A stretch of 64,000 bases of DNA from positions 62,001 through 126,000 of the forward strand of contig CAKQMS010000004.1 of NCBI GenBank assembly GCA_934254985.1, given 5' to 3'. The DNA is from an uncultured Prevotella sp. Lineage in GTDB: Bacteria; Bacteroidota; Bacteroidia; Bacteroidales; Bacteroidaceae. The position numbers and the translations under genes were made by a program. The notes under the pieces were generated by a model. It searched no databases. It had not been told where the DNA came from and saw only the letters and a list, made by a program, of their open reading frames with translations. Positions 11,875 to 20,581 of this stretch are shown here, piece after piece (the first letter of the stretch is position 1; every line of letters begins with the position of its first letter).

Positions 11875-11924
11875 AAATCAGCCACGAAAGCTAACCATTT
11901 GCTTTCGTGGCTGATTTTTGTTTT
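11875..11924. terminator. Bidirectional terminator between DUF1893 and the Na/Pi gene
   Basis: A perfect 17-bp stem pairs 11875-11891 with 11901-11917 around a 9-base loop. T-rich sequence follows on the plus strand, and A-rich sequence on the other side serves the minus strand. It separates two convergent genes. Confidence 0.9.
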
Positions 11925-11971
11925 ATATCATTGGTGAGGATGCTATTACATCCCCACCCTTTTAGAGTGTG

Positions 11972-13681
11972 TCACGCTTCGTGCTGGCGCACGCCCATAC
12001 GAGCCTCAACAACGTTGACAACATAGTCGCCAAGCTTCTCGCACTCCTGGATGATATCCATATACATGGTACCGATAGCGTAGGTGTAGAGATGGTTGTT
12101 GACATCATTGATATTCTGGCTGCGCAACTGGCTGCGATAGTTGTTGATTTCGTTCTCGATATTGAAAGAACGGTTTACATCGTTGTCAGACTTATGACCA
12201 ACGAGAGTTGTTATCATCTGCGACAACGCCTGATTGGTGAGCTCCATCATCTGGTGCATATGCTCATACTGCTCCTGAGTGAAGTCTTCTTTGCCCTTGA
12301 TACGGCGATTGATGGTGCGTGCTATGTTGTAGCAGCTGTCGCCGATACTCTCGAGCTCAGAAATCTCGCGCAACATAGCGCGAATCTTAGCCTTTGTATC
12401 GTCGCTAAGGTGAGCATTGCTGACATTATCGAGATATTTAGCAATCTCTATCTCCATAGAGTCGGAGATGCCCTCATACTTCTCTATGCGAGTGAAGAGC
12501 TTCACAAACTGATCCTGCTTGGTTTCGCCCAATAACACTCTAACCATCTCAAACATTCGCTGTATGCGCTCAGCAAAACAATGAATCTCTTTCTGAGCCT
12601 CGAGCACCGAGATTTCAGGAGTCTTGATGATACCCTGCTGGATGAAACGCAAACGGAAGTCGTCTTCGTCGGCATTCTTCTTTGGACGAATAACCTTGCA
12701 TACCAACTTCTCTATCTGTGGCACAAACCACACGAGGATGAAGGTGTTGGCAAGGTTGAAAGAGGTGTGGAAAGCTGCCAAAACAAACGAGAGCTTAGCA
12801 GCATTGGCAATGAAGCCTGGGTCGCCCTTGTGCATCTCGGCATCATAGCCTACGAAGCCACAAACAAGGTCGATAAACGGACGGAACACCACCAATATCC
12901 ACAACACGCCAAAGACGTTGAAGAACATATGGGCAAGAGCCGCTCTTCGAGCCTGAGTGTTGGCTGTGAGGGCTGCTATGTTAGAGGTTACGGTGGTACC
13001 GATATTTTCACCCATCACAAGGGCTATACCCTGATAAATAGGTAGCACACCCGTAGAACAGAGAATCATGGTGATAGCCATAACGGCAGCCGAACTCTGC
13101 ACACACATGGTAAGCACACTACCAATGATAAGGAAGGTGATGGTGGTGATGAAGCTGTAAGGATCGAAACTTGCGAAGAAGTCGAGCACAGGCTGATTGT
13201 GGGCAAGATCCATGTCAATACCCGTTTGGCGAAGAGTGCCCAAACCAAGGAACATGAACGAAATACCAAAGATGAAGTCGCCTACTATCTTGCGCTTCTT
13301 ACTATAAATAAGGAGTATAGCAAGGAAGAACGCTGGCCACACAAAGTCGGTGATATTAAAAGAGAAACCAGCACTCATAATCCATGCGGTGAGGGTGGTA
13401 CCAATATTTGCACCCATAATCACCGAAATGGCTTGAGCCAAGGTGAGAAGTCCGGCATTAACAAACGAGACCGTCATCACCGTGGTGGCTGTTGACGACT
13501 GTACTGCTGCCGTGATGAGAGCTCCTGAGAGAATGCCCGTCACACGATTGGTTGTCATGGTTCCTAATACATGGCGCAATTGTGGTCCCGCCATTTTCTG
13601 CAAACTGTCACTCATCGACTTCATACCGAACATCAGCAAGGCAAGAGCACCGATAAGTCTGAAAAAAATCCAAATCGACAT
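11972..13681 (-). CDS. Na/Pi cotransporter family protein with PhoU-like tail
   Basis: Inner-membrane sodium-phosphate cotransporter of the NptA/YjbB type, 569 residues. The N-terminal half has two inverted membrane repeats with the Na_Pi family motifs: QSSTATTVMTVSFVNAG with GANIGTTLTAW, and QSSAAVMAITMILCSTG with GENIGTTVTSN. The C-terminal part (about 340-569) is soluble, helical and PhoU-like, as in bacterial two-domain members. It is divergent from the nucleoside kinase, with which it shares a 0.1-kb upstream region. The transported ion is inferred from family only. Confidence 0.9.
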   Translation of the reverse strand: MSIWIFFRLIGALALLMFGMKSMSDSLQKMAGPQLRHVLGTMTTNRVTGILSGALITAAVQSSTATTVMTVSFVNAGLLTLAQAISVIMGANIGTTLTAWIMSAGFSFNITDFVWPAFFLAILLIYSKKRKIVGDFIFGISFMFLGLGTLRQTGIDMDLAHNQPVLDFFASFDPYSFITTITFLIIGSVLTMCVQSSAAVMAITMILCSTGVLPIYQGIALVMGENIGTTVTSNIAALTANTQARRAALAHMFFNVFGVLWILVVFRPFIDLVCGFVGYDAEMHKGDPGFIANAAKLSFVLAAFHTSFNLANTFILVWFVPQIEKLVCKVIRPKKNADEDDFRLRFIQQGIIKTPEISVLEAQKEIHCFAERIQRMFEMVRVLLGETKQDQFVKLFTRIEKYEGISDSMEIEIAKYLDNVSNAHLSDDTKAKIRAMLREISELESIGDSCYNIARTINRRIKGKEDFTQEQYEHMHQMMELTNQALSQMITTLVGHKSDNDVNRSFNIENEINNYRSQLRSQNINDVNNHLYTYAIGTMYMDIIQECEKLGDYVVNVVEARMGVRQHEA

Positions 13682-13708
13682 ATTTTAACTTTATTTTAAG
13701 ATGGTTTC

Positions 13709-13739
13709 TTTGTCGTGTCGCTATTTAGATGTATTTTTG
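13709..13739 (+). promoter_or_regulatory. Full Bacteroidetes promoter of the nucleoside kinase
   Basis: TTTG (13709-13712), 19 bases, then TATTTTTG (13732-13739). The predicted transcript begins about 13745, which rules out any start codon upstream of it. Confidence 0.8.
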
Positions 13740-13795
13740 CCATTAAACAAAGGCTTTTAGCCATGTTTCCTTTAACTAACCACGTAGAAATTGTA

Positions 13796-15463
13796 ATGGC
13801 TATGAAACAAGTAATACAAATCCGTTGCAAAAATAACAAAAAAATTGTAAATGTCAACATAGGAAGCACACTTTCTGACGTTTTAAATGAAATAAACTTA
13901 AAGATGCCATACGGACCAGTATGTGCAAAAGTCAATAACAAGGTAGAAGGTCTGCATTATCGCTTGTATCACAAGAAGGATGTGGAATTTCTCGATATGA
14001 CATCAGGCTCAGGTTCGCGCAACTACACACGCTCGGTATTCTTCGTGCTGTGTAAGGCTGTGAAAGATATATGGCCTGAGTCGCATGTGGTTATTGATAT
14101 TCCTGTGAGCAACGGCTATTACTGCGATTTACGCATCGGTCGCCCCGTGACAGAAGAAGATGTGGCTAAGGTAAAGGCTCGCATGGACGAGATTATTGCT
14201 GCCGCCATGCCTATACGCCGCCACGAATCAGTTACAGAAAAAGCTATAAAATTATTCTCCGACCTTGGCGATACTGCAAAGGTGAAACTGCTGCAGACTA
14301 CAGGTCGACTATATACCACCTATTATGATATAGATGGTTATTATGATTTCTACTATGGTTCGTTGCTCACAAATACCAAGCAGATATACCTCTACGGTCT
14401 TGACAAATACTATGACGGCATGCTGCTCCGCATACCTACCACGGCAGACCCAAGCAAGCTGCCTGAGATGATACGCCAAGATAAGCTCTTCGAGATTTTC
14501 AAAGAGCACCACCATTGGCAGGATGTGTTGGAGATACGCACCGTGGGCGACTTCAATAATGCTGTGGCTACCGACCACTCCATCGACCTTATCAACATCA
14601 GCGAGGCACTACAGGAGAAGAAGATTGCACACATAGCCGACGAGATAGCACAGCGAAAGGGAGTAAAGCTGATATTGCTGGCTGGACCATCATCAAGCGG
14701 AAAGACTACAACGTGCAAACGACTATCGATACAGCTCATTGCCAACGGTCTGCGACCATTACAGATATCGCTGGACGACTACTTCGTAGACCGTGAGCAA
14801 TCGCCACGCGACGAGAATGGCGACTACGACTTCGAGAGCATACACGCCTTGAACCTTAAGCTCATAAATGAGCAGTTCAACGCCCTGTTCCATGGCGAAG
14901 AGGTGGAATTGCCACGCTACGACTTCCCAATGGGCAAGAGCGTAAAGAGTGGCAACAAGCTAAAGATGGAAGACAACAATGTGCTGGTGGTAGAGGGAAT
15001 ACATGCGCTAAACCCTGAGCTAACGGCACAGATACCAGAGGAATTGAAGTATCGTGTGTATGTTTCGGCACTCACCACCATCTTGCTCGACGACCACAAC
15101 TATATCCCTACTACCGACAACCGACTATTGCGCCGCATCATACGCGACTACAAATATCGTGGCGTGGATGCTCGCGAAACGATACGCAGATGGCCAAGCG
15201 TGAGGGCAGGCGAGAATAAATGGATATTCCCATTCCAGGAGAATGCCGACGTGATGTTTAATAGCGCTATGCTCTTTGAGCTGGCGGTGATAAAACAGCA
15301 GGCAGAACCTTTGCTGGAGCAAGTGCCGGAAAACTGCCCTGAATATTCAGAGGCTTACCGACTGCTGAAATTCCTGAAGTATATTAAACCAATACCAAAT
15401 ACTGACATTCCACCAACCAGCCTTCTGCGCGAATTCCTTGGTGGTAGCTCATTTAAATACTAA
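13796..15463 (+). CDS. Nucleoside (uridine-type) kinase with N-terminal TGS-like domain
   Basis: Probably phosphorylates a nucleoside such as uridine in pyrimidine salvage. The about 555-residue protein starts with a ubiquitin-like TGS domain (KQVIQIRCKNN onward) and a region resembling the threonyl-tRNA synthetase second domain. A P-loop kinase follows, with GPSSSGKTTTCKRL (about 297-310), SLDDYFVDR and VVEGIHALNPEL. This architecture is usual for Bacteroidetes nucleoside kinases. I chose the ATG at 13796 (or 13802), because the longer frame from a GTG at 13715 would begin inside the promoter. The gene is 55 bases ahead of korA in the same direction. Confidence 0.88.
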   Translation: MAMKQVIQIRCKNNKKIVNVNIGSTLSDVLNEINLKMPYGPVCAKVNNKVEGLHYRLYHKKDVEFLDMTSGSGSRNYTRSVFFVLCKAVKDIWPESHVVIDIPVSNGYYCDLRIGRPVTEEDVAKVKARMDEIIAAAMPIRRHESVTEKAIKLFSDLGDTAKVKLLQTTGRLYTTYYDIDGYYDFYYGSLLTNTKQIYLYGLDKYYDGMLLRIPTTADPSKLPEMIRQDKLFEIFKEHHHWQDVLEIRTVGDFNNAVATDHSIDLINISEALQEKKIAHIADEIAQRKGVKLILLAGPSSSGKTTTCKRLSIQLIANGLRPLQISLDDYFVDREQSPRDENGDYDFESIHALNLKLINEQFNALFHGEEVELPRYDFPMGKSVKSGNKLKMEDNNVLVVEGIHALNPELTAQIPEELKYRVYVSALTTILLDDHNYIPTTDNRLLRRIIRDYKYRGVDARETIRRWPSVRAGENKWIFPFQENADVMFNSAMLFELAVIKQQAEPLLEQVPENCPEYSEAYRLLKFLKYIKPIPNTDIPPTSLLREFLGGSSFKY

Positions 15464-15518
15464 ATGCAAGAAATATAGCCTATACTGTTTAACTAAGAAA
15501 GCTTTCAAAATTTTAACC

Positions 15519-17417
15519 ATGACAGACGACATTGAAATTAAAGACCTCGCTGAGGTTGTAGTTCGATTCTCGGGCGACTCTGGCGACGGCATGCAACTTG
15601 CCGGCAACATCTTTTCCACAGTTTCAGCAACCGTGGGAAATGGTATTTCAACATTCCCTGACTATCCTGCCGACATCCGTGCTCCGCATGGTTCGCTCAC
15701 AGGAGTCAGCGGCTATCAGGTGCATATTGGTAGTGGCCAGGTATACACTCCTGGCGACCAATGCGATGTGCTCGTGGCTATGAATGCCGCTGCGCTGAAG
15801 ACACAATACAAATATGCTAAGCCACAAGCCACTATCATCATCGATACCGACAGTTTCAGTCCTACAGACCTCAAGAAGGCAGACTTCCAAACTGACGACT
15901 ATCTTGAAGAACTCGGCATCGACCCCGACCGCGTAGTGGCATGCCCTATCTCTACTATGGTGAAGGATGTAGCCACAGAGGCAGGATGCGACGACGTAAA
16001 GGTGGCAATGAAATGCCGCAACATGTTTGCTTTGGGTTTGGTATGCTGGCTCTTTAATCGCGAACTGTCGTTGGTATCTTCATTCCTACACGAGAAATTC
16101 GCCAAGAAGCCACAGGTGGCAGAGCTAAATATAAAGGTGGTGAATGCCGGCTACGACTATGGACATAATGTGCATGCCTCGGTGCCTGCTACATATCGCA
16201 TAGAGTCGAAGACCAAGAACCCTGGACGATATATGGACATCACGGGCAACAAGGCTACAGCCTATGGTCTTATAGCAGCTGCCGAAAAGGCAGGATTGCG
16301 CTTGTATCTCGGCTCCTACCCTATCACTCCTGCTACCGACATCTTGCACGAATTGGCAAAACACAAGTCGTGTGGTGTGACAACGGTGCAATGCGAAGAC
16401 GAGATTTCAGCTTGCGCAAGTGCTGTGGGAGCATCGTTTGCGGGAGCGTTGGCTACTACATCAACCTCAGGTCCTGGTATATGCCTGAAGAGCGAGGCTA
16501 TAAACCTTGCCGTTATCGACGAGTTGCCCCTCGTGGTTATCGATGTGCAACGTGGCGGTCCATCTACAGGTCTTCCTACAAAGAGCGAGCAGACCGACCT
16601 CTTGCAGGCTCTATACGGCAGAAATGGTGAAAGCCCTATGCCTGTTATTGCAGCCACGAGTCCTGCCGACTGCTTCGATTCAGCATACCAAGCAGCAAAG
16701 ATGGCTCTCGAACATCTTACACCAGTAATCCTTCTCACCGATGCCTTTATAGCAAATGGTTCGGCTGCATGGAAATTGCCAAAGATGGCAGAGCTCGACG
16801 AGATAAAACCTCACTATGCTACTGAGGAACAGAAATATAAGTATACACCATACGTTCGCGACCCAGAATCGAAGGTGCGCTATTGGGCAATACCTGGTCA
16901 GGAAGGATACACACATATCCTTGGCGGACTGGAGAAAGACGGCAAGACAGGAGCCATTTCTACAGAACCTGAAAACCACAACGAGATGTCGCACTTGAGA
17001 TATGAAAAGGTGGCAAAGATTGAGGTTCCTGACCTCAAGGTGGAAGGCGATGCCGACGATGCCGACTTGCTGATAGTAGGTTTCGGCAGCACCTATGGTC
17101 ATCTGCTTTCAACAATGAAAGTGCTACGTGAAAAGGGTCACAAGGTGGCTTTGGCACAATTCAAATATATCAACCCTCTGCCTACTAATACTGCAGAAGT
17201 GCTGATGAAATACAAGAAGGTGGTAGTGGCAGAGCAGAACCTCGGCCAGTTGGCAGCTCTCTTGCGCATTCGCATAAATGGTTTCACCCCTTACCAGTTC
17301 GACCAGGTGAAGGGACAACCATTCGTGGTCAACGAATTGGTATCGCAGTTTGAAAAACTGATACTCGTAAGAGAAGAGCTAAAACCTACCAGCACCTTCG
17401 ACGAGAGGATGCTATAA
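15519..17417 (+). CDS. korA: 2-oxoacid:acceptor oxidoreductase, alpha (gamma-alpha fused) subunit
   Basis: Large subunit of a ferredoxin-dependent 2-oxoglutarate (or related 2-oxoacid) oxidoreductase making acyl-CoA and CO2. The 632-residue protein begins with the gamma-type domain (VVVRFSGDSGDGMQLAGN). The alpha pyrimidine-binding domain (GSYPITPATDILHELA) and the conserved SGPGICLKSEAI and RGGPSTGLPTKSEQTDL segments follow. The ATG at 15519 is preferred over a longer GTG frame that would overlap the upstream gene. korB follows after 32 bases. Substrate choice is by resemblance to KorAB of anaerobic Bacteroidetes. Confidence 0.9.
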   Translation: MTDDIEIKDLAEVVVRFSGDSGDGMQLAGNIFSTVSATVGNGISTFPDYPADIRAPHGSLTGVSGYQVHIGSGQVYTPGDQCDVLVAMNAAALKTQYKYAKPQATIIIDTDSFSPTDLKKADFQTDDYLEELGIDPDRVVACPISTMVKDVATEAGCDDVKVAMKCRNMFALGLVCWLFNRELSLVSSFLHEKFAKKPQVAELNIKVVNAGYDYGHNVHASVPATYRIESKTKNPGRYMDITGNKATAYGLIAAAEKAGLRLYLGSYPITPATDILHELAKHKSCGVTTVQCEDEISACASAVGASFAGALATTSTSGPGICLKSEAINLAVIDELPLVVIDVQRGGPSTGLPTKSEQTDLLQALYGRNGESPMPVIAATSPADCFDSAYQAAKMALEHLTPVILLTDAFIANGSAAWKLPKMAELDEIKPHYATEEQKYKYTPYVRDPESKVRYWAIPGQEGYTHILGGLEKDGKTGAISTEPENHNEMSHLRYEKVAKIEVPDLKVEGDADDADLLIVGFGSTYGHLLSTMKVLREKGHKVALAQFKYINPLPTNTAEVLMKYKKVVVAEQNLGQLAALLRIRINGFTPYQFDQVKGQPFVVNELVSQFEKLILVREELKPTSTFDERML

Positions 17418-17449
17418 AAACTAAAAATCCAACTTTTAAACATCTAATC

Positions 17450-18454
17450 ATGCAATATACAGCAAACGATTTCAAGAAAGGTCAGCCACGATGGTGCCCA
17501 GGATGTGGCGACCACTTCTTTCTTGCCAGTTTTCAAAAGGCAATGGCAGAGATAGGAGTTCCTCCATACGAAACGGCAGTAATATCAGGTATCGGCTGCT
17601 CGAGCCGCCTGCCTTATTATGTCAACACCTATGCTATGCAGACGATTCATGGCCGTGCAGCAGCTATAGCTACAGGAGCCAAGGTGGTAAATCCAAACCT
17701 TACGATATGGCAAATTAGTGGCGATGGCGACGGTCTTGCCATTGGCGGCAACCATTTCATCCATGCTATGCGTCGCAATATCAACATTAATATGATATTG
17801 CTCAACAACCGCATCTACGGACTCACCAAGGGACAGTATAGTCCTACCTCGCCTCGTGGTTTCGTCTCTAAATCAAGTCCTTATGGCACAGTAGAAGATC
17901 CATTCCGCCCTGCCGAACTATGCTTCGGAGCACGTGGAAGATTCTTTGCTCGCTCTGTGGCTACAGATGGTCCTGAGACTGTAGAAATCCTCAAGGCTGC
18001 CTACCACCACAAGGGTGCTGCGGTATGCGAGATTCTGCAAAACTGCGTAATCTTCAATAATGGTGCCTACGACGCTATATACAAGAAGGAGGAGCGACAG
18101 AAGAATGCCATCTACGTGCGCCATGGCGAACCATTGGTGTTTGGCGAAAACAACGAATATGGACTGATGCAAGAAGGTTTCGGTCTTAAGGTTGTGAAAA
18201 TAGGCGAAAATGGCGTCACCATCAACGACATCCTCGTACATGATGCCCATGCCGAAGACGACACCCTACAGCTGAAGTTGGCTATGATGGACAATGAGCA
18301 TGGTTTTCCTGTAGCCCTTGGAGTGATTCGCGACGTAGAAGCTCCTACCTACGACGATGCCGTGAACGACCAGATAGCAGAGGTTAGCAAGCAGAAACCT
18401 TACCATTGCTTCGAAGAGCTTTTAGAGACCAACGATATATGGGAGGTGAAGTAA
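17450..18454 (+). CDS. korB: 2-oxoacid:acceptor oxidoreductase, beta (TPP) subunit
   Basis: Partner of KorA, binding thiamine diphosphate and the iron-sulfur centre. The 334-residue protein has WCPGCGDHFFLASFQ near the start, GIGCSSRLPYYVNTY, and the TPP motif GDGDGLAIGGNHFIHAMRRN. The conserved RIYGLTKGQYSPTS segment is typical for 2-oxoglutarate enzymes. No separate ferredoxin (delta) gene is seen in this operon, so the electron acceptor is encoded elsewhere. Confidence 0.92.
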   Translation: MQYTANDFKKGQPRWCPGCGDHFFLASFQKAMAEIGVPPYETAVISGIGCSSRLPYYVNTYAMQTIHGRAAAIATGAKVVNPNLTIWQISGDGDGLAIGGNHFIHAMRRNININMILLNNRIYGLTKGQYSPTSPRGFVSKSSPYGTVEDPFRPAELCFGARGRFFARSVATDGPETVEILKAAYHHKGAAVCEILQNCVIFNNGAYDAIYKKEERQKNAIYVRHGEPLVFGENNEYGLMQEGFGLKVVKIGENGVTINDILVHDAHAEDDTLQLKLAMMDNEHGFPVALGVIRDVEAPTYDDAVNDQIAEVSKQKPYHCFEELLETNDIWEVK

Positions 18455-18524
18455 GTTTAGTTAAATAATTATAAATATTATATTCTCTAAATATCAGCAT
18501 ACGCTCTATATCATAAGAAATGTG

Positions 18525-18532
18525 TAATTTTG
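18525..18532 (+). promoter_or_regulatory. Promoter -7 box of the rplM operon
   Basis: TAATTTTG matches TAnnTTTG. Transcription would start near 18538 and produce a 170-base leader before rplM. Confidence 0.7.
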
Positions 18533-18539
18533 CACGCCG

Positions 18540-18660
18540 ATTATTACGGAGGCACGCTTAGAGCCTCCAGTTCGGGAGTGTTAATAGCCATGCTTTTGGC
18601 CGAGCATGGTGGTTAGTGAATCGCCCGAGCAAAGGGTGCAGAATTACTCTACACCTTTTT
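18540..18660 (+). ncRNA. Structured 5' leader of rplM, probable ribosomal-protein leader
   Basis: Three hairpins can be drawn. GGAGGC (18548-18553) pairs with GCCTCC (18563-18568). TCGGG (18572-18576) pairs with CCCGA (18624-18628), enclosing GCCATGCT/AGCATGGT (18587-18594 with 18603-18610). AAAGGGTG (18631-18638) pairs with CACCTTTT (18652-18659) and runs into a T-tract, resembling a terminator. I recall a published L13 leader motif for Bacteroidia. The position fits, but I could not run a covariance search. Likely role: L13 binds its own leader to limit expression of L13 and S9. Confidence 0.65.
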
Positions 18661-18707
18661 ATATAATAATTGATAAACGTTTTTTAGTAGTAAAATCAAA
18701 ATTTAAG

Positions 18708-19169
18708 ATGAACACTTTAAGTTACAAGACTATTTCCGTTAACAAGGAAACAGCTAAGAAGGAGTGGGTCGTAATCGACTGTAACGACCAGGTAGTAGGT
18801 CGTCTTTGCTCAAAAGTTGCAAAACTCCTCCGTGGCAAGTACAAGCCATCATTCACTCCTCATGTAGACTGTGGAGACAACGTAATCCTTATCAACGCCT
18901 CTAAGGTGGTATTTACTGGTAAGAAGGAAACCGACAAGGTATACACACGTTATACCGGTTATCCTGGCGGTCAGCGTTTCAACACTCCAGCTGATCTTCG
19001 CAAGCGCGAGGGCGGTGTGGACAAGATGATTCGCCACGCTATAAAGGGTATGCTTCCAAAGGGTCCTCTCGGACGCGCATTGCTTAACAACCTCTATATC
19101 TATGAGGGAACAGAGCACAAGCACGAGGCTCAGAAGCCAACTACAATCGATATTAACCAGTATAAATAA
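18708..19169 (+). CDS. rplM: Ribosomal protein L13 (uL13)
   Basis: Large-subunit ribosomal protein, 153 residues. The family signature GRLCSKVAKLLRGK, the KVYTRYTGYPGG segment and MLPKGPLGRALLNNLYIYEG are all present. The ATG at 18708 is chosen over a longer frame from 18606, because the extra residues would overlap the structured leader and are not part of L13. rpsI follows after 11 bases, the usual L13-S9 pair. Confidence 0.97.
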   Translation: MNTLSYKTISVNKETAKKEWVVIDCNDQVVGRLCSKVAKLLRGKYKPSFTPHVDCGDNVILINASKVVFTGKKETDKVYTRYTGYPGGQRFNTPADLRKREGGVDKMIRHAIKGMLPKGPLGRALLNNLYIYEGTEHKHEAQKPTTIDINQYK

Positions 19170-19180
19170 AATAAGGAAAG

Positions 19181-19567
19181 ATGGAAGTTATAAACGCAAT
19201 CGGTCGCCGCAAGAGCGCAGTAGCTCGTGTATACCTCACAGAAGGTACCGGCAAGATCACTATTAACAAGAAAGATCTTACAGAATTTTTCCCATCAGCA
19301 ATCCTCCAGTACGTGGTTAAGCAGCCACTTTGCTTGCTCGAGGTAGCTGAGAAGTATGATATTAAGGCTAACCTTGACGGTGGCGGTTTCACAGGTCAGA
19401 GCCAGGCTCTTCGCCTCGCTATTGCTCGCGCACTCGTAAAGGTAAATGCAGAGGACAAGAAGGCTTTGAAGTCTGAAGGATTCCTTACACGCGACAGCCG
19501 TGCTGTTGAGCGTAAGAAGCCAGGTCAGCCAAAGGCACGTCGTCGCTTCCAGTTCAGCAAGCGTTAA
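19181..19567 (+). CDS. rpsI: Ribosomal protein S9 (uS9)
   Basis: Small-subunit protein of 128 residues. It starts with AIGRRKSAVARVYL and ends in the basic tail KARRRFQFSKR, which reaches the P-site tRNA in the ribosome. It is co-transcribed with rplM and is followed by rpsB after 139 bases. Confidence 0.97.
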   Translation: MEVINAIGRRKSAVARVYLTEGTGKITINKKDLTEFFPSAILQYVVKQPLCLLEVAEKYDIKANLDGGGFTGQSQALRLAIARALVKVNAEDKKALKSEGFLTRDSRAVERKKPGQPKARRRFQFSKR

Positions 19568-19614
19568 TCTTATTTATATTCTTATATTAATAAGAAGCTG
19601 AACAGTTTAGTATC

Positions 19615-19622
19615 TAAATTTG
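19615..19622 (+). promoter_or_regulatory. Possible internal promoter before rpsB
   Basis: TAAATTTG fits TAnnTTTG and lies 85 bases before the rpsB ATG. No -33 TTTG is seen, so rpsB-tsf may also be read from the rplM promoter. Confidence 0.45.
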
Positions 19623-19706
19623 CGCGACTCGCAACAACGATTACCCGCAAATTGATTCTAACACAAAGAATTAAAAAAGAAAGTAAACATTAAAAAAGAA
19701 ACAACA

Positions 19707-20501
19707 ATGTCAAGAACAAGTTTTGACCAATTACTTCAGGCAGGTTGCCACTTTGGTCACCTCCGTCGCAAGTGGAATCCAGCAATGGCTCCTTACATCT
19801 TCATGGAGCGTAACGGTATTCACATCATAGACCTCAACAAGACCGTAGTAAAGATCGACGAAGCTGCAGAGGCTTTGAAGGCTATCGCTAAGAGCGGTAA
19901 GAAGGTTTTGTTCGTCGCTACTAAAAAACAGGCCAAGGACATCGTAGCCGAGAAGGCTGCTTCTGTTAACATGCCTTACGTTATCGAGCGTTGGCCAGGT
20001 GGTATGCTTACCAACTTTCCAACAATCCGCAAGGCTGTGAAGAAGATGTCTAACATTGATAAGCTCATGGCAGACGGTACATTCTCTAACCTCTCAAAGC
20101 GTGAGATTCTTCAGATCAACCGTCAGCGTGCTAAGCTCGAGAAGAACCTTGGTTCTATCGCAGACCTTACACGTCTTCCTTCAGCACTCTTCGTTATCGA
20201 CGTAATGAAGGAGCACATCGCTGTTAAGGAGGCTAACCGTCTTGGTATCCCTGTATTTGGTATCGTTGACACCAACTCTGATCCTAAGAATATCGACTAC
20301 ATCATCCCAGCTAACGACGATGCTAAGGATTCTGTAGAGACAATCCTCAACGCTGTTTGCGGTGCTATCGCAGAGGGTCTCGAGGAGCGCAAGGTAGAGA
20401 AGGCTGACGAGAAGGCTTCTGCTGAGCAGGCTGAAGAGGCTGCAGAGGGCAAGAAGCGTGCTCCACGCAAGGCTCGCAAGGAAGAGGCTGCTGCTGAGTA
20501 A
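19707..20501 (+). CDS. rpsB: Ribosomal protein S2 (uS2)
   Basis: Small-subunit protein of 264 residues. Conserved segments are LLQAGCHFGHLRRKWNPAMAPYIF, FVATKKQAKDIV, RWPGGMLTNFPTI and FGIVDTNSDP. The last 40 residues form an Ala/Glu/Lys-rich extension (AEQAEEAAEGKKRAPRKARKE) beyond the core fold, common in this phylum. It pairs with tsf downstream as in most bacteria. Confidence 0.97.
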   Translation: MSRTSFDQLLQAGCHFGHLRRKWNPAMAPYIFMERNGIHIIDLNKTVVKIDEAAEALKAIAKSGKKVLFVATKKQAKDIVAEKAASVNMPYVIERWPGGMLTNFPTIRKAVKKMSNIDKLMADGTFSNLSKREILQINRQRAKLEKNLGSIADLTRLPSALFVIDVMKEHIAVKEANRLGIPVFGIVDTNSDPKNIDYIIPANDDAKDSVETILNAVCGAIAEGLEERKVEKADEKASAEQAEEAAEGKKRAPRKARKEEAAAE

Positions 20502-20528
20502 TTTATAAATAGATTACATTTACAAGGA

Positions 20529-20556
20529 TGGTTCCATGGTGAAAGCTATGGAACCA
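20529..20556 (+). other. Hairpin between rpsB and tsf
   Basis: TGGTTCCAT (20529-20537) pairs with ATGGAACCA (20548-20556) around a 10-base loop, with no T-tract. It may adjust the rpsB/tsf ratio by RNA processing or partial termination. Confidence 0.45.
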
Positions 20557-20581
20557 CCCATAAAAGAAATTAAACATAGTT

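Noticed and set aside
13715-13795. Longer N-terminus of the nucleoside kinase from GTG 13715
   Set aside because: This start lies inside the predicted promoter (13709-13739), so it would not be transcribed.
18606-18707. 34-residue N-terminal extension of L13
   Set aside because: It overlaps the structured leader and is absent from the L13 family.
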